In this document: positions 8,130 through 15,876 of the stretch, one piece after another
How the letters are laid out: each line of letters starts with the position of its first letter
How positions within the stretch are numbered: position 1 is the stretch's first letter
NCBI GenBank assembly: GCA_017997515.1
Contig: JAGOEY010000015.1
Coordinates: 1-17,334 of the forward strand
Direction: 5' to 3'
DNA length: 17,334 nt
From: Burkholderiaceae bacterium
GTDB taxonomy: Bacteria; Pseudomonadota; Gammaproteobacteria; Burkholderiales; Burkholderiaceae
Program-made: the position numbers and the translations under genes
The notes under the pieces: model-generated
Databases searched by the model: none
What the model saw: only the letters and a program-made list of their open reading frames with translations
What the model was told of the DNA's origin: nothing

Positions 8130-8738
8130 TCATAGCCCGAAGTGCTGCGCGACTGCAGCCACTTCGCAGCGTAATGTGTCCAGCGGTTTCTGGTCGTTGA
8201 AGACCACCAGATCTGCAGCAGCCAAGCGCTGCGTGCGAGAGGCCTGTGACGCCATGATGCGCTCCACGTCGGCACGGGCGAGCCCGTTGCGCGCCATCAC
8301 ACGGTCCCGTTGTGTTTGTTCGCTGCAGTCCACCACCAGCACCTTGTCCAGCTGGGCCGGCCAGCGTTTCGATTCCACCAGCAAAGGAATGTCAAACACC
8401 AGGCAATGGTGCCCGGCTTGGTGTGCTGCCACAGCCGCTGCTTCGATGGCCTGGTGCACCAGCGGATGCACGATGGCTTCCAGCCTGTGCCGGGCGGAAG
8501 GATTGGCAAACACGAGTGTACGCATGGCGTCACGGTCCATCGCGCCGTCCGGTGTGATGAAGTTATCTCCAAAAGACGCCCGGACAGGGTCGATAGCCGT
8601 GCCACCGGGCGCTGTGGTTGCGCGGGACAAGGCATCGGCATCGATGATGGCTGCGCCCAGGTCGGCCAGCATGCGGGCAACGGTTGACTTGCCCGCACCA
8701 ATGCCGCCTGTGAGTCCGAGTCGGAAAGATCGTCGCAT
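8130..8738 (-). CDS. coaE: CoaE, dephospho-CoA kinase
   Basis: CoaE phosphorylates the ribose 3'-hydroxyl of dephospho-CoA, the last step of coenzyme A synthesis. The 202-residue protein has the family P-loop LGLTGGIGAGKST (8-19 region), the DADALSR motif (34-40), ATTAPGGTAI, VHPLVH, the lid-like FDIPLLVESKRW, VLVVDCSEQTQRDRVMARNG and a C-terminal VVFNDQKPLD. Length and motifs are normal for the family. It sits 23 nt after pilD and 25 nt before zapD, in the pilus-CoA-division cluster also seen, in altered form, in gammaproteobacteria. Confidence 0.96.
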   Translation of the reverse strand: MRRSFRLGLTGGIGAGKSTVARMLADLGAAIIDADALSRATTAPGGTAIDPVRASFGDNFITPDGAMDRDAMRTLVFANPSARHRLEAIVHPLVHQAIEAAAVAAHQAGHHCLVFDIPLLVESKRWPAQLDKVLVVDCSEQTQRDRVMARNGLARADVERIMASQASRTQRLAAADLVVFNDQKPLDTLRCEVAAVAQHFGL

Positions 8739-8761
8739 GGTGCCAGTGTACGGAGCCGTCC

Positions 8762-9604
8762 TTACAGTCCCGTCACACGCAGGATGGTGTCAGCCCCAAA
8801 CAGCATGGCCGTGAGGCCTGCACCTGCCAGAAACGGGCCAAAGGGGATGTAGCCACCTTCCCGCAGTCCATTGCTGAATTTCATGGTGATACCCACCAGT
8901 GCACCAATCACCGACGCCATCAGGATGATCGGAATGAGTGCCTGCCAGCCAAACCACGCGCCCAGGGCTGCGAAGAGTTTGAAGTCGCCGTAACCCATAC
9001 CTTCCTTGCCAGTGACCAGTTTGAAAATCCAGTACACAGACCACAGCGACAAATAACCTGCCACAGCCCCCCAGAGTGCGCTGCTCAAAGGCACGGACGT
9101 CCACTGCAGTGCAGCTGCGACCAGCCCCGCCCACAGCAGCGGTAGTGTGATGTCGTCGGGCAGCAGGGTGGTATCCCAGTCAATCAGCGCGAGTGTCAGC
9201 AACGCGGCTGAAAAGCCACTCCAGGCCAGACCCGTGGGGGTTATACCCCAGCGCCAGATACACACAAAAAACAGGACACCAGTGGCCAGCTCGACCAGCG
9301 GGTAACGCAGGCTGATAGGGGTGCTACACGATGAACATTTGCCGCGCAGGAACAGGTAGCTGGCAATCGGAATGTTTTCGAACCAGCGGATCTGGTGTTT
9401 GCACTGCTGGCAGTGGGAACGCGGTGTGTTCAGGTTGAACGGGGTTGTATGTTCTGGCTCTGCGCCGTTCAACTGCGCACATTCAGCCGCCCACTGGCGC
9501 TCCATCATCTTGGGAAGCCGGTAAACCACGACATTAAGAAAGCTGCCAAGCAGCAAACCCAACATGCCGCCCAAGGCAGCATCAAACCACTGCAAACCCA
9601 GCAT
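8762..9604 (-). CDS. pilD: PilD, prepilin peptidase / N-methyltransferase
   Basis: PilD is an inner-membrane aspartic protease that cuts the leader from type IV prepilins and, in many cases, type II secretion pseudopilins, then methylates the new N-terminus. The 280-residue protein has an N-terminal membrane segment (LGGMLGLLLGSFLNVVVYRLP), a cytoplasmic zinc region with C65, C68, C90 and C93 (CQQC and CSSC), then further hydrophobic segments. The two aspartate motifs are IDWDTTLLPDD (141-151) and GMGYGDFKL (202-210, with the GxGD aspartate at 207). Both protease and methylase parts therefore look intact. Its ATG overlaps the pilC stop by one base (TGATG), indicating coupled translation. Confidence 0.95.
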   Translation of the reverse strand: MLGLQWFDAALGGMLGLLLGSFLNVVVYRLPKMMERQWAAECAQLNGAEPEHTTPFNLNTPRSHCQQCKHQIRWFENIPIASYLFLRGKCSSCSTPISLRYPLVELATGVLFFVCIWRWGITPTGLAWSGFSAALLTLALIDWDTTLLPDDITLPLLWAGLVAAALQWTSVPLSSALWGAVAGYLSLWSVYWIFKLVTGKEGMGYGDFKLFAALGAWFGWQALIPIILMASVIGALVGITMKFSNGLREGGYIPFGPFLAGAGLTAMLFGADTILRVTGL

Positions 9605-10821
9605 CAGACGACTTGGCCCAGCTTGAAAATCGGGAGGTACATGGACACCACGATACCCCCAATCAGTGTGCCCAGAAACACAATGATGATGGGCTCGAGA
9701 AGGCTGGACAGGCCGGCCACCATTTCGTCCACTTCGGATTCATAGAAGTCGGCGGCTTTGCCCAGCATGTGGTCAATGGAGCCGGATTCTTCACCGATCG
9801 AACACATCTGCAGCACCATGGAGGGGAACACGTTGGCGTTGCTCATGGCCGCTGTCAGGCTGGTGCCGGTAGACACTTCCTGCTGTATCTTGTCGGTTGC
9901 CATGGCGTAGACGGAATTGCCGGACGCGCCTCCCACCGAGTCAAGTGCTTCCACCAGCGGCACACCCGCAGCAAACATGGTGGACAGCGTACGGGTCCAG
10001 CGGGCGATACACGATTTTTCGATCAAGCTGCCAAAAATAGGTATTTTCAGCATTAAGCGATCCATGAACATCTGCATCTTCTCGCTGCGCCGCCAGGCCT
10101 GCATGAAGAAAAATCCGCCCAGGCCGATCCCGCCAAATATCAACCACCAGTATTGGACAAAAAACTCACTGATGGCCATCACAAACAGGGTGGGGGCCGG
10201 CAGATCGGCACCAAATGAGCTGAATACCTCCTTGAATGCCGGAATCACGAAGATCATGATCACAGCCACCACCACAAACGCCACCACAATCACGGACGCC
10301 GGGTACATCAGCGCCGACTTGATTTTAGATTTGATAGCCTCTGTTTTTTCCATGTAGGTGGCCAGCCGGTCCAGCAAGGCCTCCAGGATACCGGCGGCTT
10401 CACCTGCCTCCACCAGGTTGCAGTACAGGCTGTCGAAGTACATCGGGTACTTGCGGAAAGCACTGCTCAGCGAGGTGCCGGTTTCCACATCGGTACGCAC
10501 GTCGTTGAGCAGTTTGGTCACGCTGGCGTTGGCATTGCCTCGGCCCACAATATCAAAGGCCTGCAGCAAGGGCACACCGGCCTTCATCATGGTGGCCAAC
10601 TGGCGGGTGAAGATGGCAATGTCTTTGGGCTTGATCCGTTTTCCCGCACGCATGCGCCTCTTCTTGATCTTGGTCGGCAAAACGCCCTGGCGGCGTAATG
10701 TGGCCTGCACCTGGTTTTCCCCAGCGGCGCGGATTTCTCCACGCACGGGTTTGCCATGGCGGTCCTTGCCCTCCCACTCAAAAATGAAGTCTTTGATGCC
10801 TCTGGATGCTGCTGTCGCCAT
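9604..10821 (-). CDS. pilC: PilC, type IV pilus inner-membrane platform protein
   Basis: PilC is the membrane platform on which the PilB motor acts during pilus extension. The 405-residue protein has the normal plan: a short cytoplasmic start with FIFEWEGKDRHGKPVRGEI, then two T2SF domains. The first covers about 70-193 (FTRQLATMMKAGVPLLQAFDIV, LVEAGEAAGILEALLDRLA) and the second about 273-395 (RTLSTMFAAGVPLVEALDSVG, SIGEESGSIDHMLGKAADFYE). Hydrophobic spans lie near 172-195, 218-240 and 370-395. An AGGGA ribosome binding site precedes the ATG. It starts 27 nt after pilB and overlaps pilD by one base. Confidence 0.96.
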   Translation of the reverse strand: MATAASRGIKDFIFEWEGKDRHGKPVRGEIRAAGENQVQATLRRQGVLPTKIKKRRMRAGKRIKPKDIAIFTRQLATMMKAGVPLLQAFDIVGRGNANASVTKLLNDVRTDVETGTSLSSAFRKYPMYFDSLYCNLVEAGEAAGILEALLDRLATYMEKTEAIKSKIKSALMYPASVIVVAFVVVAVIMIFVIPAFKEVFSSFGADLPAPTLFVMAISEFFVQYWWLIFGGIGLGGFFFMQAWRRSEKMQMFMDRLMLKIPIFGSLIEKSCIARWTRTLSTMFAAGVPLVEALDSVGGASGNSVYAMATDKIQQEVSTGTSLTAAMSNANVFPSMVLQMCSIGEESGSIDHMLGKAADFYESEVDEMVAGLSSLLEPIIIVFLGTLIGGIVVSMYLPIFKLGQVV

Positions 10822-10848
10822 GGCGGTGTCCCTGGATGTCGTGTAGTG

Positions 10849-12576
10849 CTATTCGTTGGTCACAGCCAGAATCTCTTCCAGCGAGGTGAGTCCGAGCTTG
10901 ACTTTGTGCAGCCCAGCTTGCCGCAGCGAACGCACACCTTCTCGGCGGGCTTGTTCGGAGATTTCGAGTTCGGTTCCCTCCGCCAGAATGATGCGCTGGA
11001 TGTCTTCGGTCACGGGCATCACCTGGTAGATTCCCACCCGGCCTTTGTAGCCGTTGTTGCAGGCAGAACATCCGACCGGGTGGTAGGTTTGCCAGCTGCC
11101 GTCTATTTCATCTTCTTCAAAGCCCGACTCCAGCAAGGTTTCATGCGGAATATGCGTCGGGGCCTTACACACAGGGCACAACTTGCGTGCCAGGCGCTGT
11201 GCGGTGATCAGGATCACGCTGGACGCAATATTGAAGGGCGGGATGCCCATGTTGCGCATCCGTGTCAGGGTGGCCGGTGCGTCGTTGGTATGTAATGTCG
11301 AAAGCACCAAGTGACCGGTTTGTGCAGCCTTGATGGAAATGTCCGCCGTTTCAACGTCACGGATTTCGCCCACCATGATGATGTCCGGGTCCTGCCGCAG
11401 GAAGGAACGCAGTGCGGTGGCAAAAGTCAGCCCGGCCTTGTCATTAACGTTGACCTGGTTGACGCCGGGCAAGTTGATTTCAGATGGATCTTCTGCCGTG
11501 GCAATGTTCACTCCGGGTTTGTTCAGCAGGTTCAGGCAGGTGTACAGGGACACCGTCTTGCCAGAGCCTGTGGGGCCTGTCACCAGAATCATGCCGTAGG
11601 GCCGGGCAATAGCGCGCAGCAGGCGCTCCTTCTCCACGGCTTCGTAGCCAAGTGCGTCAATCCCCAGTTTTGCGCTGCTGGGATCCAGAATCCGGATCAC
11701 GATCTTTTCGCCGAACAATGTGGGCAAAGTGCTGACCCGGCAGTCGATGATGCGGTCCTGCGCAATCTTGAGTTTCATCTTGCCGTCTTGCGGCACGCGT
11801 TTTTCAGAAATGTCGAGCCGTGAAATGACCTTGATACGTGATGCCAGTTTGTCCTTGATGGCCACTGGCGGCGAGGTGATTTCGCGCAATTCACCGTCTA
11901 CCCGAAAACGCACCCGGTACGTATGTTCGTAGGGCTCGAAGTGCAAGTCGGATGCACGCATGTTGTAGGCATCCAGCAACATCTTGTGCAAAAACCGGAC
12001 GACGGGTGCATCGTCTACCTCTGAAACCGCCGCTTCAGGCGCATCTTCCTCGTCGATGGTTTCACCAAAGGCGAAATCATCACCCAGGATGTCTTCAAGG
12101 GCCCCAGCAGCAGAAGCCGTGTGCGACTCCAGCAATTGGGAAAGTTTGTCGTACTCTGCAATGACCCAGTCCACGCCCATCTGGGTGGAGAACTTGATTT
12201 TTTCCGCAGCTTCCTGGTCTGAGGGGTCTGCTGTAGCAACGATCAGGCGGTTGTTGCGCTTGCTCAGTACCACCACGCGATAGGCTTGGCACAGCTTTGT
12301 GTCCAGCAAATCCTTGGGCAGGCGCTGCGGGTCAATGGCCTCCAAGTCCAGCAGAGGCGCGGCAAACGCCGACGACATGATGTGTGCCAGGTCGGATGCA
12401 GAGACTGAGCCCGAACCCGTCAGCTCCGCAATGAAGTTGGTGCGTTTGGCCAGTGCCTTTTTGTAAATTTCTTCAGCCGGTTTTTGCCCCAGCTTGCCTG
12501 CGGAGACCAGCGCACGTGCCAACCCGGGCAGGGCAACGGGTGCAGCATGAGGAGGGGCAGTGTCTACAGCGACCAT
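10849..12576 (-). CDS. pilB: PilB, type IV pilus assembly ATPase
   Basis: PilB is the hexameric ATPase that drives pilus polymerisation. The 575-residue protein has an N-terminal GspE/MshE-type domain (about 30-155), then the ATPase core: Walker A GPTGSGKT (334-341), the Asp box ATAEDPSEINLPG (359-371), Walker B QDPDIIMVGEIRD (395-407) and the His box AAQTGHLVLSTLHTND (417-432). The zinc tetracysteine of the assembly-type ATPases is present as C467, C470, C503 and C506, which separates it from the retraction ATPase PilT. It heads the minus-strand block. No pilin gene (pilA) lies next to it in this window, so the major pilin must be encoded elsewhere. Confidence 0.97.
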   Translation of the reverse strand: MVAVDTAPPHAAPVALPGLARALVSAGKLGQKPAEEIYKKALAKRTNFIAELTGSGSVSASDLAHIMSSAFAAPLLDLEAIDPQRLPKDLLDTKLCQAYRVVVLSKRNNRLIVATADPSDQEAAEKIKFSTQMGVDWVIAEYDKLSQLLESHTASAAGALEDILGDDFAFGETIDEEDAPEAAVSEVDDAPVVRFLHKMLLDAYNMRASDLHFEPYEHTYRVRFRVDGELREITSPPVAIKDKLASRIKVISRLDISEKRVPQDGKMKLKIAQDRIIDCRVSTLPTLFGEKIVIRILDPSSAKLGIDALGYEAVEKERLLRAIARPYGMILVTGPTGSGKTVSLYTCLNLLNKPGVNIATAEDPSEINLPGVNQVNVNDKAGLTFATALRSFLRQDPDIIMVGEIRDVETADISIKAAQTGHLVLSTLHTNDAPATLTRMRNMGIPPFNIASSVILITAQRLARKLCPVCKAPTHIPHETLLESGFEEDEIDGSWQTYHPVGCSACNNGYKGRVGIYQVMPVTEDIQRIILAEGTELEISEQARREGVRSLRQAGLHKVKLGLTSLEEILAVTNE

Positions 12577-12769
12577 GTACCGAAGTTGTAAGAAGATGAA
12601 AAAATGTCATCCTATCATCCCCTATTGATCAAGGGCTGTAAACGGATTTATCCGCCATGCCCTGGCGCGGGAGCGGAGATGACTCGGCGCTGTGTCACAT
12701 GCACAGATTCCAGGAGCCCTGGTCTGTTCGCTTTTTGGGGCTGTCGCTATGGACGGTGCCCTAAAAACC
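12577..12769 (-). promoter_or_regulatory. Intergenic region upstream of pilB, downstream of tRNA-Pro
   Basis: This 193-nt stretch has no convincing gene. It must carry the pilB promoter unless pilB is read through from the tRNA. A TTGATC hexamer (12625-12630 region, minus) is a possible -35, but its -10 partner is poor. Small symmetric elements are visible: CGGAT-TT-ATCCG at 12643-12654, CTGTG-N7-CACAG at 12690-12706 and CCAGG-AGC-CCTGG at 12710-12722. A direct repeat, TCATCCTA TCATCC, lies at 12607-12620. None can be tied to a known regulator, and no clear terminator follows the tRNA. Confidence 0.35.
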
Positions 12770-12846
12770 TGGTCGGGGTGAGAGGATTCGAACCTCCGGT
12801 CTCTACGTCCCGAACGTAGCGCTTTACCTGACTAAGCTACACCCCG
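12770..12846 (-). tRNA. tRNA-Pro, anticodon CGG
   Basis: Read on the minus strand, the 77-nt gene folds as a full cloverleaf. The 7-bp acceptor stem is CGGGGTG with CACCCCG. The anticodon stem CTACG/CGTAG encloses the loop TTCGGGA, giving anticodon CGG for proline codon CCG. The T arm contains GGTTCGAATCC. The discriminator base is A, and the terminal CCA is encoded (12770-12772 as TGG on the plus strand). It lies 34 nt after ispB on the same strand. Confidence 0.97.
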
Positions 12847-12880
12847 GTGCTGCTGTTTGGGCGCTGTAGGCTGGCTGGCG

Positions 12881-13864
12881 TCAGCTGCGTCGGTCCAGCA
12901 ATTGGGCTGCCAATTGTAGCAATGCAGCTGTGTGGGGCGTGTCCGGAAAACCGTCCAGTGCGGCGATGGCGATACGTGCTTCTGCTGCCGCTGCCTCACG
13001 TGTGGCAGTCAGGGCGCCGGTCTCTTTGACGATGGCAATGATGGTGTCCAGCGTGTCTGTTGCTCCCTGCTCAATGGCGGTGCGGATGGTGTCGCGCTGT
13101 TGCGGTGTGCCGCGCTGCATGGCCACGATGAGTGGCAGCGTGACCTTGCCTTCGCGCAGGTCATCGCCGAGGTTTTTCCCCATCTCCAGCGCATTGCCGT
13201 CGTAGTCCAGCGCGTCATCGATAACCTGGAATGCTGTGCCCAGTGCGCGGCCGTAGCTGGCGCAGGCTTCTTCGGTCGTGGCAGAACTTTTGGCCAGGAT
13301 GGCACCCAGCCGCGCACTGGCTTCGAAGAGTTTGGCCGTTTTCGAGCGGATCACCCGCACGTAGCCCGCTTCGTCCAGCGTGGCGTCGTGCATGTTCATC
13401 AGTTGCTGGACTTCCCCTTCGGCAATGATGTTGGTGGCGTCCGAAAGGATGGCCATGATCCGCATGTCCTGGGCATCCACCATCATCTGGAATGCGCGGG
13501 AATACAGAAAATCGCCGACCAACACGCTGGCAGGGTTGCCAAAGGCCTCGTTGGCCGTGGCGCGGCCACGGCGCAGCGTGGACTCGTCCACCACGTCGTC
13601 GTGTAACAAGGTTGCGGTGTGGATGAACTCCACTACGGCGGCCAGGTTGAAGCGTTGGTCCCCGGTGTAACCCAGTGCGCCACACACCAGCAACAACAAG
13701 GCGGGGCGCAGGCGCTTCCCGCCCGCGGCGATGATGTAGCGGGAAATGTCTCCCACCAGGGGCACGCCAGAGTCCAGGCGTCGGGCAATAACCTTGTCCA
13801 CTTCGGCCATGTCATTGGCAATGGTGGCAAGTCCGGCAGAGGAGGTGGGGGAGGATGCAGTCAA
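12881..13864 (-). CDS. ispB: Polyprenyl (octaprenyl) diphosphate synthase, IspB type
   Basis: This enzyme extends farnesyl diphosphate with isopentenyl units to make the side chain of ubiquinone and menaquinone. I chose a TTG start at 13864, giving 327 residues (MTASSPTSSAGLATIANDMAEVDKV...), close to the 323 of Escherichia coli IspB. The frame extends up to a GTG at 13924, but that codon lies at the -35 position of a clear promoter for this gene, so it cannot be the start from that promoter. An ATG at about residue 18 of this version is the alternative. Motifs present: GGKRLRP (48-54), first aspartate-rich motif LLHDDVVDE (D89, D90, D93), GDFLYSRAF, and second motif FQVIDDALDYDG (D216, D217, D220). 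Chain length cannot be read safely from sequence. Confidence 0.93.
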   Translation of the reverse strand: MTASSPTSSAGLATIANDMAEVDKVIARRLDSGVPLVGDISRYIIAAGGKRLRPALLLLVCGALGYTGDQRFNLAAVVEFIHTATLLHDDVVDESTLRRGRATANEAFGNPASVLVGDFLYSRAFQMMVDAQDMRIMAILSDATNIIAEGEVQQLMNMHDATLDEAGYVRVIRSKTAKLFEASARLGAILAKSSATTEEACASYGRALGTAFQVIDDALDYDGNALEMGKNLGDDLREGKVTLPLIVAMQRGTPQQRDTIRTAIEQGATDTLDTIIAIVKETGALTATREAAAAEARIAIAALDGFPDTPHTAALLQLAAQLLDRRS

Positions 13865-13895
13865 GGCGCGGGTGCGGGCAAAGAAAAGTGTGCGA

Positions 13896-13924
13896 ATTAT
13901 AGGAAGAGACGGTCTCTCTCTCAC
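13896..13924 (-). promoter_or_regulatory. ispB promoter containing an internal palindrome
   Basis: On the minus strand a perfect -10 TATAAT (13896-13901) is preceded, after a 17-nt spacer, by GTGAGA (13919-13924), four of six matches to the -35 consensus. The expected start is near 13889, about 25 nt before the proposed TTG start. The spacer contains the inverted repeat AGAGAC-G-GTCTCT (13905-13917), placed where a bound regulator would block RNA polymerase. Confidence 0.6.
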
Positions 13925-13941
13925 TGCGGCTGGAGCAGTGC

Positions 13942-13970
13942 TTGGTCAAAAATAGTCTGGGTGCTATAAT
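13942..13970 (+). promoter_or_regulatory. rplU-rpmA promoter
   Basis: The -35 TTGGTC (13942-13947) and perfect -10 TATAAT (13965-13970) are separated by 17 nt, a near-ideal sigma-70 promoter. It is divergent from the ispB promoter with about 40 nt between the two -10 boxes. Transcription should start around 13977. Confidence 0.85.
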
Positions 13971-13977
13971 CGCGGGC

Positions 13978-13999
13978 TCTGCGGAAATCCGTCCGCAGA
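13978..13999 (+). promoter_or_regulatory. 5'-terminal stem-loop of the rplU leader
   Basis: TCTGCGGA (13978-13985) and TCCGCAGA (13992-13999) form a perfect 8-bp stem with the loop AATCCG. It begins at the expected transcription start, so the mRNA would open with a hairpin. The ribosome binding site AAAGAGG (14009-14015) lies just after it. The stem could protect the 5' end or be part of an autogenous ribosomal-protein control site; neither is shown. Confidence 0.55.
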
Positions 14000-14020
14000 A
14001 CTCAATCTAAAGAGGTTTAC

Positions 14021-14332
14021 ATGTACGCGGTCATAAAAACCGGTGGCAAACAGTATCGTGTTGCTGCAGGCGAAAAAATTAAAGTAGAACAGATTGCTGC
14101 GGACGTAGGCCAGGAAATCGTGATCACTGATGTTTTGGCAGTCGGCAACGGCTCTGAAATCAAAGTGGGTACGCCCCTGGTGTCCGGCGCAACGGTGACA
14201 GTCACAGTGCTGTCCCACGGCAAGCACGACAAAGTGCACATCTTCAAGATGCGCCGTCGTAAGCATTACCAGAAACGTCAAGGCCATCGCCAGCAGTTCA
14301 CTGAACTGCAAATCGGCGCGATCGCCGGTTAA
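14021..14332 (+). CDS. rplU: 50S ribosomal protein L21
   Basis: The 103-residue protein is full length and typical of L21: [23 protein letters not shown] at the start, then the basic [21 protein letters not shown] segment that contacts 23S rRNA, and a final [10 protein letters not shown]. It binds domain VI of 23S rRNA, near L20, in the large subunit. AAAGAGG lies 5 nt before the ATG. It is followed 12 nt later by rpmA, the standard bacterial pair, and preceded by a strong promoter and leader stem-loop. Confidence 0.99.
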   Translation: MYAVIKTGGKQYRVAAGEKIKVEQIAADVGQEIVITDVLAVGNGSEIKVGTPLVSGATVTVTVLSHGKHDKVHIFKMRRRKHYQKRQGHRQQFTELQIGAIAG

Positions 14333-14344
14333 GGAGCACAGGTC

Positions 14345-14614
14345 ATGGCACAGAAAAAAGGCGGCGGCTCAACGCGAAACGGGCGCGATTCCAAGCCCAA
14401 GATGCTCGGTGTGAAGGCTTTCGGCGGTGAACTCATCAGCGCTGGCTCCATCATCGTGCGCCAACGTGGCACCAAGTTCCACCCCGGCAGCAATGTCGGT
14501 GTGGGCAAGGACCACACCTTGTTCGCCCTAGTAGACGGCCACGTGTCGTTCAAGGTTACCGGTGCATTGAACAAGCATGCTGTCAACGTGACTCCGGTGG
14601 CTGAGGCGGCTTAA
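14345..14614 (+). CDS. rpmA: 50S ribosomal protein L27
   Basis: The 89-residue protein is a normal L27, whose N-terminal tail reaches the peptidyl transferase centre. It starts [19 protein letters not shown] and contains [32 protein letters not shown]. There is no cleavable N-terminal extension of the Firmicutes type. A strong AAGGAG (14331-14336), overlapping the rplU stop, lies 8 nt before the ATG. An intrinsic terminator follows. Confidence 0.99.
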   Translation: MAQKKGGGSTRNGRDSKPKMLGVKAFGGELISAGSIIVRQRGTKFHPGSNVGVGKDHTLFALVDGHVSFKVTGALNKHAVNVTPVAEAA

Positions 14615-14638
14615 ACGTTCGGTTCGCTTGGATACGTG

Positions 14639-14689
14639 CTTCGACACGTCGAAGTTACGAAGCCCCGCCTTGTCGGGGCTTCGCCGTTT
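14639..14689 (+). terminator. Tandem hairpins / intrinsic terminator after rpmA
   Basis: Two hairpins lie head to tail. The first, CTTCGAC-AC-GTCGAAG, covers 14639-14654. The second is a perfect 10-bp stem, CGAAGCCCCG (14658-14667) with CGGGGCTTCG (14674-14683), followed by CCGTTTC. The second is the likely terminator of rplU-rpmA, although its T-tract is short. CGAAG and CTTCG segments of the two hairpins could also pair with each other, giving alternative folds. Confidence 0.7.
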
Positions 14690-14713
14690 CAGGGCACATG
14701 CCTTGTCGGCTAC

Positions 14714-14734
14714 AGTGTCCGCGGACACTTTTTT
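14714..14734 (+). promoter_or_regulatory. Perfect palindrome plus T-tract in the obgE leader
   Basis: AGTGTCCGCGGACACT (14714-14729) is a perfect 16-nt palindrome and merges into six T residues (14729-14734). As RNA it is a hairpin with a U-run, like an intrinsic terminator, yet it lies just 7 nt before the obgE ribosome binding site AGGAAA (14741-14746). As DNA it could be an operator. Any transcript reaching obgE from rplU-rpmA would have to pass this and the previous hairpins. Confidence 0.6.
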
Positions 14735-14738
14735 GTAA

Positions 14739-15818
<1,080 letters not shown>

Positions 15819-15824
15819 GCGTTT

Positions 15825-15873
15825 GCTATAAAAATAATAGCTATATGCGCCTGTCCCTAGGGCGCCAGAGGCA
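15825..15873 (+). repeat. Dispersed palindromic repeat, copy between obgE and proB
   Basis: This 49-nt copy begins gctataaaaataatagctat, has CCCTAGGG (15855-15862) and a GCGCC/GGCGC pair in its middle, and ends GCGCCAGAGGCA. It starts 7 nt after the obgE stop and ends 3 nt before the proB ATG. Its AGAGG (15867-15871), 5 nt from the ATG, is the only visible Shine-Dalgarno for proB. It aligns to the mutT-end copy at 30 of 49 positions without gaps. Confidence 0.75.
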
Positions 15874-15876
15874 AGA

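Noticed and set aside
12690..12706. CTGTG-N7-CACAG as a CRP-type site upstream of pilB
   Set aside because: The spacing is not that of the CRP consensus, and the region has no good promoter to pair with it.
12604..12819. A 71-codon plus-strand open frame over the tRNA-Pro gene
   Set aside because: Its end is antisense to the tRNA (VRGFEPPVSTSRT is a familiar false product of tRNA-Pro genes) and it has no supporting features.
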